Shown: positions 59,484 to 64,000 of the stretch, piece by piece
How positions within the stretch are numbered: position 1 is the stretch's first letter
How the letters are laid out: each line of letters begins with the position of its first letter
Source of the DNA: Rheinheimera sp.
Lineage (GTDB): Bacteria; Pseudomonadota; Gammaproteobacteria; Enterobacterales; Alteromonadaceae
Reading direction: 5' to 3'
DNA length: 64,000 bases
Assembly: GCF_030824435.1 (NCBI RefSeq)
Contig: NZ_JAVBXS010000100.1
Location: forward strand, 62,001-126,000
The notes under the pieces: generated by a model
Databases searched by the model: none
What the model was told of the DNA's origin: nothing
What the model saw: the letters and a program-made list of their open reading frames with translations, nothing else
Translations under genes and position numbers: made by a program

Positions 59484-61565
59484 TTACCAGATTTTCACGC
59501 GTTTTTCCGGTGCAATATACATTTTGTCGCCTTCTTTCACGTCAAAAGCGGTATAGAACTCAGGAATATTGGAAACGATACCAATAACACGATATTCGCT
59601 TGGTGAATGTGGGTCAGTCAGCAACATGTTGCGCAGGTATTCTTCACGGCCTTTACGACGCCATACCTGAGACCAGCTTAAGAAGAAACGCTGTTCGCCG
59701 GTAAAACCGTCGATCACTGGTGCGTCTTTGCCTTCCAGCGATAGCTTATAAGCTTTTAACGCCACTGTTAAACCGCCTAAGTCACCAATGTTTTCACCTA
59801 AGGTCAGCTCGCCGTTGACGTGCATGCCTTCCAGTGGTGAATATTGGTTATATTGTTCAACCAACTGTTTGCCGCGTTTTTCAAACTCGGTTTTATCCGC
59901 TTCAGTCCACCAGTTACGCAGGTTACCGTCACCGTCAAACTTCGCGCCCTGGTCGTCAAAACCATGGCCTAATTCGTGACCAATCACAGCACCGATACCA
60001 CCGTAGTTCACGGCATCGTCGGCTTCCAGATTAAAAAACGGTGGTTGCAGAATTGCAGCAGGGAACACAATTTCATTGTTCACCGGGTTGTAATAAGCAT
60101 TCACTGTTTGTGGGGTCATAAACCATTCTGAACGGTCAATTGGCTTGCCCAGCTTGTTCAGCATCTGGCCATAAGCAAATTGGGCAGCAGCTTTGTAGTT
60201 GCCTACTAAATCGTCGGCTTTAATGCTCAGGTTGGAATAGTCTTTCCACTTGTCCGGGTAACCAATTTTTGGTGTGAACTTGTTCAGCTTTTCATGGGCC
60301 GCTTTTTTCGTTTCCGGCGTCATCCATTCCAGCGTATCAATGCTCTGGTGGTAAGCTTTAATCAGGTTTTGTACCAGCACTTCCATCCGCGCTTTGGCTT
60401 CTGGTTTAAAGTGTTCAGCCACATAGAGTTTACCGACCACTTCACCTAACACTTCATCAGAAGCGTTAACGGCTTTTTTCCAGCGTGGTTGTTGTTCAGT
60501 GGTGCCGGATAAAGTTTTGCCGTAGAAGTCAAACTGACGATCAACAAAATTTTTGCTTAATTTACCTGAATATTCAGACACTAAGCGGATAGACAGATAG
60601 TCTTTCCAGCTTTGCAGATCGGTTTCTTTAAAAATTTTACCAAAAGCTTCAAAATAACTTGGTTGCTCAACGATGATTTCGTTCACCGCATCCAGTTTCA
60701 CTGCTTTGGCATAAGTTTCCCACGGGAAATCACCCAAGGCTTTGACTAAATCTGCTTTGGCAAACTTGTTGTAAGTTTTGTCAGCATCACGGTTTTCAAC
60801 ACGGCTCCAGTGTTTATCCGCAATTTTGGTTTCCAGTGCCATCACACGTTCAGCTGCTTTTTCAGCATCAGCAACGCCAGCCAGCGTCAGCATATCTTTG
60901 ATATAACTGACATAAGCGGCGCGGATGGTTTTGAATTTTTCTTCGTCTTTAAAGTAATAATCACGGTCTGGTAAACCCAGGCCTGACTGACCTAAATACA
61001 CCGCATATTGAGTTGAGTTTTTCGCGTCGTTATTGACATACCAGCCCATTGGCAAAGTAGTGCCAATAAACTGCAATTCACCCATTACAGTGGCCAGTTC
61101 AGTTAAATCTTTGACAGCAGCAATTTTGGCTAAATCAGCTTCAATTGGCTTGGCGCCTAAAGCTTCAACTGCAGCTTCATTCATATAGCTGTTGTAAAAA
61201 TCACCGAGCTTTTGCTCATCAGTGCCGGCAACTTTGTCAGTTTTGGCAGCGGCAGCTTCAATAATAGTGCGCATAGCCAGCTGAGAATCGTCGTATAACT
61301 TAGTGAAAGCACCGTAGTTAGACTTGTCAGCAGGAATTTCTGTTTTAGCAAGCCAGGTGCCGTTGACACTGTAAAAGAAGTTTTCGGTATGTTTAACAGC
61401 GGGGTCGAAGTTTTCCTGTTCAACGCCAGATACTAAAGTTTTGGCAGGCTCGGCCGCTTTCACTTCAGGGGCAGCTGTTGTTGCCGGTGCTTGTGGTGCT
61501 TTGTCACAAGCCACTAAACCGAGTGCCAGCGCGACACTGGCCGCCAGCAGGGTAATTTTTTTCAT
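59484..61565 (-). CDS. M13-family zinc metallopeptidase, lipoprotein (PepO-like)
   Basis: This 693-residue protein has a lipoprotein signal (LGLVAC, Cys20) and a Pro/Ala linker. The large neprilysin-like body carries VNAYYNPVNNEIVFPAAILQ-type substrate motif, zinc site IGHELGHGFDDQG and the downstream GENIGDLGG glutamate. It probably degrades peptides in the periplasm, anchored to a membrane. Single gene. Confidence 0.93.
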   Translation of the reverse strand: MKKITLLAASVALALGLVACDKAPQAPATTAAPEVKAAEPAKTLVSGVEQENFDPAVKHTENFFYSVNGTWLAKTEIPADKSNYGAFTKLYDDSQLAMRTIIEAAAAKTDKVAGTDEQKLGDFYNSYMNEAAVEALGAKPIEADLAKIAAVKDLTELATVMGELQFIGTTLPMGWYVNNDAKNSTQYAVYLGQSGLGLPDRDYYFKDEEKFKTIRAAYVSYIKDMLTLAGVADAEKAAERVMALETKIADKHWSRVENRDADKTYNKFAKADLVKALGDFPWETYAKAVKLDAVNEIIVEQPSYFEAFGKIFKETDLQSWKDYLSIRLVSEYSGKLSKNFVDRQFDFYGKTLSGTTEQQPRWKKAVNASDEVLGEVVGKLYVAEHFKPEAKARMEVLVQNLIKAYHQSIDTLEWMTPETKKAAHEKLNKFTPKIGYPDKWKDYSNLSIKADDLVGNYKAAAQFAYGQMLNKLGKPIDRSEWFMTPQTVNAYYNPVNNEIVFPAAILQPPFFNLEADDAVNYGGIGAVIGHELGHGFDDQGAKFDGDGNLRNWWTEADKTEFEKRGKQLVEQYNQYSPLEGMHVNGELTLGENIGDLGGLTVALKAYKLSLEGKDAPVIDGFTGEQRFFLSWSQVWRRKGREEYLRNMLLTDPHSPSEYRVIGIVSNIPEFYTAFDVKEGDKMYIAPEKRVKIW

Positions 61566-61759
61566 TGGTGTTTTTCCTGATTGGAGGGACGGGAATACAA
61601 TTACGAGAAATATACTAACCGCTTCGTTAGCAACTACACAATGATGTCTTTACACAAGTTGTAACAGAATGCGACAACTTTGCTGCATTTTGCAGCAGGT
61701 GGACAAAAACAGCTGAGCGCAGCAGAGAATTCACAATCACAGACCCATTTGCCAGAAAC

Positions 61760-61791
61760 AACAAAGGCCGCAATGCGGCCTTTGTTTTTTT
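61760..61791. terminator. Terminator after lpd
   Basis: ACAAAGGCCGC (61761-61771) pairs with GCGGCCTTTGT (61775-61785) over AAT. The T run is stronger on the plus strand, but the minus strand also has a T-rich tail and lpd is the gene that ends here. Confidence 0.82.
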
Positions 61792-61808
61792 AAAGCAAAA
61801 TCAGAAGA

Positions 61809-63221
61809 TTATTTCTTTTTAGCTTTTGGGTTTGGCAGGTCAGTGATTGAACCTTCGTACATCTCAGCCGCTAAACCAATAGACTCGTTCAGCGTTGGGT
61901 GAGCGTGAATAGTTAAAGCGATATCTTCAGCATCAGCTCCCATTTCAACCGCTAAACAAATTTCACCCAACATTTCACCGGCGTTGATACCGACAATAGC
62001 GCCACCCAGAATGCGGTGCGTTTCTTTGTCGAAAATCAGTTTAGTGAAACCTTCAGTACGAGCTGAAGCAATAGCACGGCCAGAAGCTGCCCATGGGAAA
62101 GTCGCTGTTTCAACTGCAACGCCTTTTTCTTTGGCTTCTTTTTCAGTGATACCAACCCAGGCCATTTCCGGATCTGTGTAAGCCACTGAAGGAATGCAAC
62201 GTGGGTCGAAGAAGTGTTTTAAACCAGAAATCACTTCAGCAGCCACATGACCTTCGTGCACAGCTTTGTGCGCCAACATTGGCTGACCAATCACGTCACC
62301 AATGGCGTAAATATGACCAACGTTGGTACGCAGTTGTTTATCTACATTGATAAAACCACGCTCGTCAACGTTTACACCAGCTTTCACTGCGTCTAACAGT
62401 GCGCCATTTGGACGACGGCCTACAGCCACTAAAATTTTGTCAAAACGTACTGGCGCGGCCGGTGCGTTTTTGCCTTCGAAAGTCACGTACAGGCCATCAG
62501 CTTTAGCTTCAACGGCTGTCACTTTGGTCGACAACATGATGTTGAAATTGTCTTTGTTGTATTTGGTATAAACCTTCACCAAATCAGCATCAGCAGCTGG
62601 AACCAGCTGGTCAGCAAATTCAACCACAGATACTTTAGAGCCCAGAGCACGGTACACAGTACCCATTTCCAGACCGATAATACCGCCACCTAATACCAGC
62701 ATTTCGCCTGGAATGTCTTTCAGCTCCAGAGCGCCGGTTGAATCAATCACCCGTGGGTCATCTTTTGGAATAAATGGCAAAGCCACTGGCTCAGAACCGG
62801 CAGCGATAATAGCGTGTTCAAAAGTAATAGTAGTGTCACCGGCAACCAGCGTATTTGGGCCTGTGAACTTGCCGTAACCAGTCACAACTTTGACTTTGCG
62901 CATTTTTGACATGCCGGCTAAGCCGTTGGTCAGCTGACCAACCACTTTGTCTTTCCAGGCACGGATTTTATCTAAATCAATTTGTGGTGCACCAAAAGTA
63001 ACACCATGAGAAGCCATTTCACGGGCATCATCAATCACTTTGGCCACATGTAATAAAGCTTTTGAAGGGATACAACCGACGTTTAAACAAACACCACCAA
63101 GTGTGCTGCGTGCTTCAACTAAAGTCACTTCCAGACCTAAGTCAGCGGCGCGGAAAGCTGCAGAATAACCACCAGGGCCAGCGCCCAGTACCACTACTTG
63201 TGTTTTGATTTCGTTGCTCAT
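61809..63221 (-). CDS. lpdA: Dihydrolipoyl dehydrogenase
   Basis: This 470-residue flavoprotein is the E3 subunit of the pyruvate and 2-oxoglutarate dehydrogenase complexes. FAD site VLGAGPGGYSAAFRAADLG, redox disulfide GGVCLNVGCIPSKALL, NAD site GGGIIGLEMG and the C-terminal HAHPTLNES base are intact. It follows aceF by 155 bp. Confidence 0.97.
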   Translation of the reverse strand: MSNEIKTQVVVLGAGPGGYSAAFRAADLGLEVTLVEARSTLGGVCLNVGCIPSKALLHVAKVIDDAREMASHGVTFGAPQIDLDKIRAWKDKVVGQLTNGLAGMSKMRKVKVVTGYGKFTGPNTLVAGDTTITFEHAIIAAGSEPVALPFIPKDDPRVIDSTGALELKDIPGEMLVLGGGIIGLEMGTVYRALGSKVSVVEFADQLVPAADADLVKVYTKYNKDNFNIMLSTKVTAVEAKADGLYVTFEGKNAPAAPVRFDKILVAVGRRPNGALLDAVKAGVNVDERGFINVDKQLRTNVGHIYAIGDVIGQPMLAHKAVHEGHVAAEVISGLKHFFDPRCIPSVAYTDPEMAWVGITEKEAKEKGVAVETATFPWAASGRAIASARTEGFTKLIFDKETHRILGGAIVGINAGEMLGEICLAVEMGADAEDIALTIHAHPTLNESIGLAAEMYEGSITDLPNPKAKKK

Positions 63222-63338
63222 CGTATTACCTTTGATTATCGGGGCGATTTTCCAACAGCCAGATGTAGGGTACGGCTGTCAGGCGAAAAAAGTGGCGGAA
63301 TTTTAACATCAGTGCCGCCGCTCTGTAACCAAGATTTG

Positions 63339-63370
63339 CAGGTTAGCGCCCTTTTATCTGCGCTAACCTG
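63339..63370 (-). other. 11-bp inverted repeat between aceF and lpdA
   Basis: CAGGTTAGCGC (63339-63349) is perfectly inverted at 63360-63370 with a 10-base loop, 6 bp after the aceF stop. No T run follows on the minus strand, so it is more likely an mRNA-stabilising hairpin than a terminator. Confidence 0.7.
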
Positions 63371-63376
63371 CGTCAT

Positions 63377-64000
63377 TTACATAATGATCTGACGGATATC
63401 GGCCAGATAAGAAGCCAATGTCGCGGTAAAACGCGCCGCCAGCGCACCGTCAATCACCCGGTGGTCGTAAGACACTGACAGTGGCACCATCAACCTTGGT
63501 TCAAACTCTTTGCCGTTCCATTTTGGTTTAATGTCAGATTTTGACACCCCCAGAATGGCCACTTCCGGCGCGTTGACAATAGGCGTAAATGCCGTGCCAC
63601 CAATGCCACCCAGGCTGGAGATGGTAAAACAACCACCTTGCATATCAGCGGCCGTCAGTTTGCCTTCACGCGCTTTCACAGAAATATCCTGCAGCTCACG
63701 CGATAGTTCGATAATGCCTTTTTTGTTTACGTCACGCACCACAGGCACCACTAAACCGTTTGGCGTGTCTACTGCTATGCCTAAGTGCACGTATTTCTTC
63801 AGAATGAGGCTTGCGCCATCTTCAGAAAGTGAGCTGTTAAAGGTTGGGAACTCTTCCAGCGCTTTGGCAACAGCCTTCATAATAAACACCAGGGGTGTGT
63901 ATTTCACGCCAAGCTTTTTCTTCTCAGCAAGGGTGTTTTGCTCTTTGCGGAAATCTTCTAAACCTGTGATATCAGCTTCGTCAAACTGAGTCACATGCGG
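63377..64000 (-). CDS. aceF: Pyruvate dehydrogenase E2 (dihydrolipoyl acetyltransferase), C-terminal part
   Basis: The frame is open to the window edge (207 codons plus stop) and ends in IRQIIM. The catalytic domain is clear: [61 protein letters not shown] and the active-site [10 protein letters not shown]. The lipoyl and E1-binding domains lie outside the window. A GTG inside this frame is not the true start. Confidence 0.96.
   Translation of the reverse strand, partial: PHVTQFDEADITGLEDFRKEQNTLAEKKKLGVKYTPLVFIMKAVAKALEEFPTFNSSLSEDGASLILKKYVHLGIAVDTPNGLVVPVVRDVNKKGIIELSRELQDISVKAREGKLTAADMQGGCFTISSLGGIGGTAFTPIVNAPEVAILGVSKSDIKPKWNGKEFEPRLMVPLSVSYDHRVIDGALAARFTATLASYLADIRQIIM

Overview
The window looks like a chromosomal segment of a gammaproteobacterium close to Rheinheimera/Alishewanella (Alteromonadales/Chromatiales). 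The evidence is the order of conserved loci (amgK-murU-djlA divergent from lptD-surA-pdxA-rsmA-apaG-apaH; rplU-rpmA-cgtA divergent from ispB; mdh divergent from argR; yacL-acnB; aceF-lpd), protein sequences closest by eye to Alteromonadales/Enterobacterales families, Gln/Leu/Ala-rich proteins, and C-terminal sorting signals common in marine and freshwater Alteromonadales. The genus is an inference. I see no prophage, transposase, CRISPR array, tRNA or rRNA.

Layout. 1-7000: a FAN1-type nuclease (cut by the window edge) with a LexA-box-like site, a DUF533/TerB membrane protein, and a minus-strand operon of patatin phospholipase, glycerol kinase and an orphan JetD-like Toprim protein. 7000-10400: a secreted ExeM/NucH-type nuclease ending in a dockerin-like double calcium loop, followed by a cohesin-like protein with a CTERM anchor, downstream of a Pho-box-like element. 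10600-24400: signalling and envelope genes. These include a GGDEF-EAL protein with DUF3034 and a lipoprotein haemoglobin, a TPR protein with a degenerate GGDEF, a GlyGly-CTERM protein with a transglutaminase-like partner, and two sensor-like proteins with decayed kinase features. 24400-34300: phoH, rapA, rluA, an OmpA-family porin, DUF3530, a 3 x 97 bp repeat, a PAS chemoreceptor and DUF486.

34400-51900 is conserved housekeeping: cell-wall recycling, LPS assembly, the surA-to-apaH operon, a chemoreceptor, folA, the Obg GTPase, L27/L21, ispB, mdh and argR (with a likely ARG box). 51900-56000: a DyP peroxidase, then a CsrB-family regulatory RNA with many GGA hairpins (six ~51-bp tandem units), a UvrY/GacA-type palindrome about 180 bp upstream, and the glnK-amtB operon with a structured 3' region. 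56100-64000: yacL, acnB, an M13 peptidase, lpd and the 3' part of aceF (cut by the window edge).

The most interesting points are the dockerin-nuclease/cohesin-anchor pair, the amplified CsrB array with its upstream operator overlapping the DyP start, the c-di-GMP/haemoglobin operon, the orphan JetD-like protein behind glpK, and the cluster of proteins with degenerate signalling domains.
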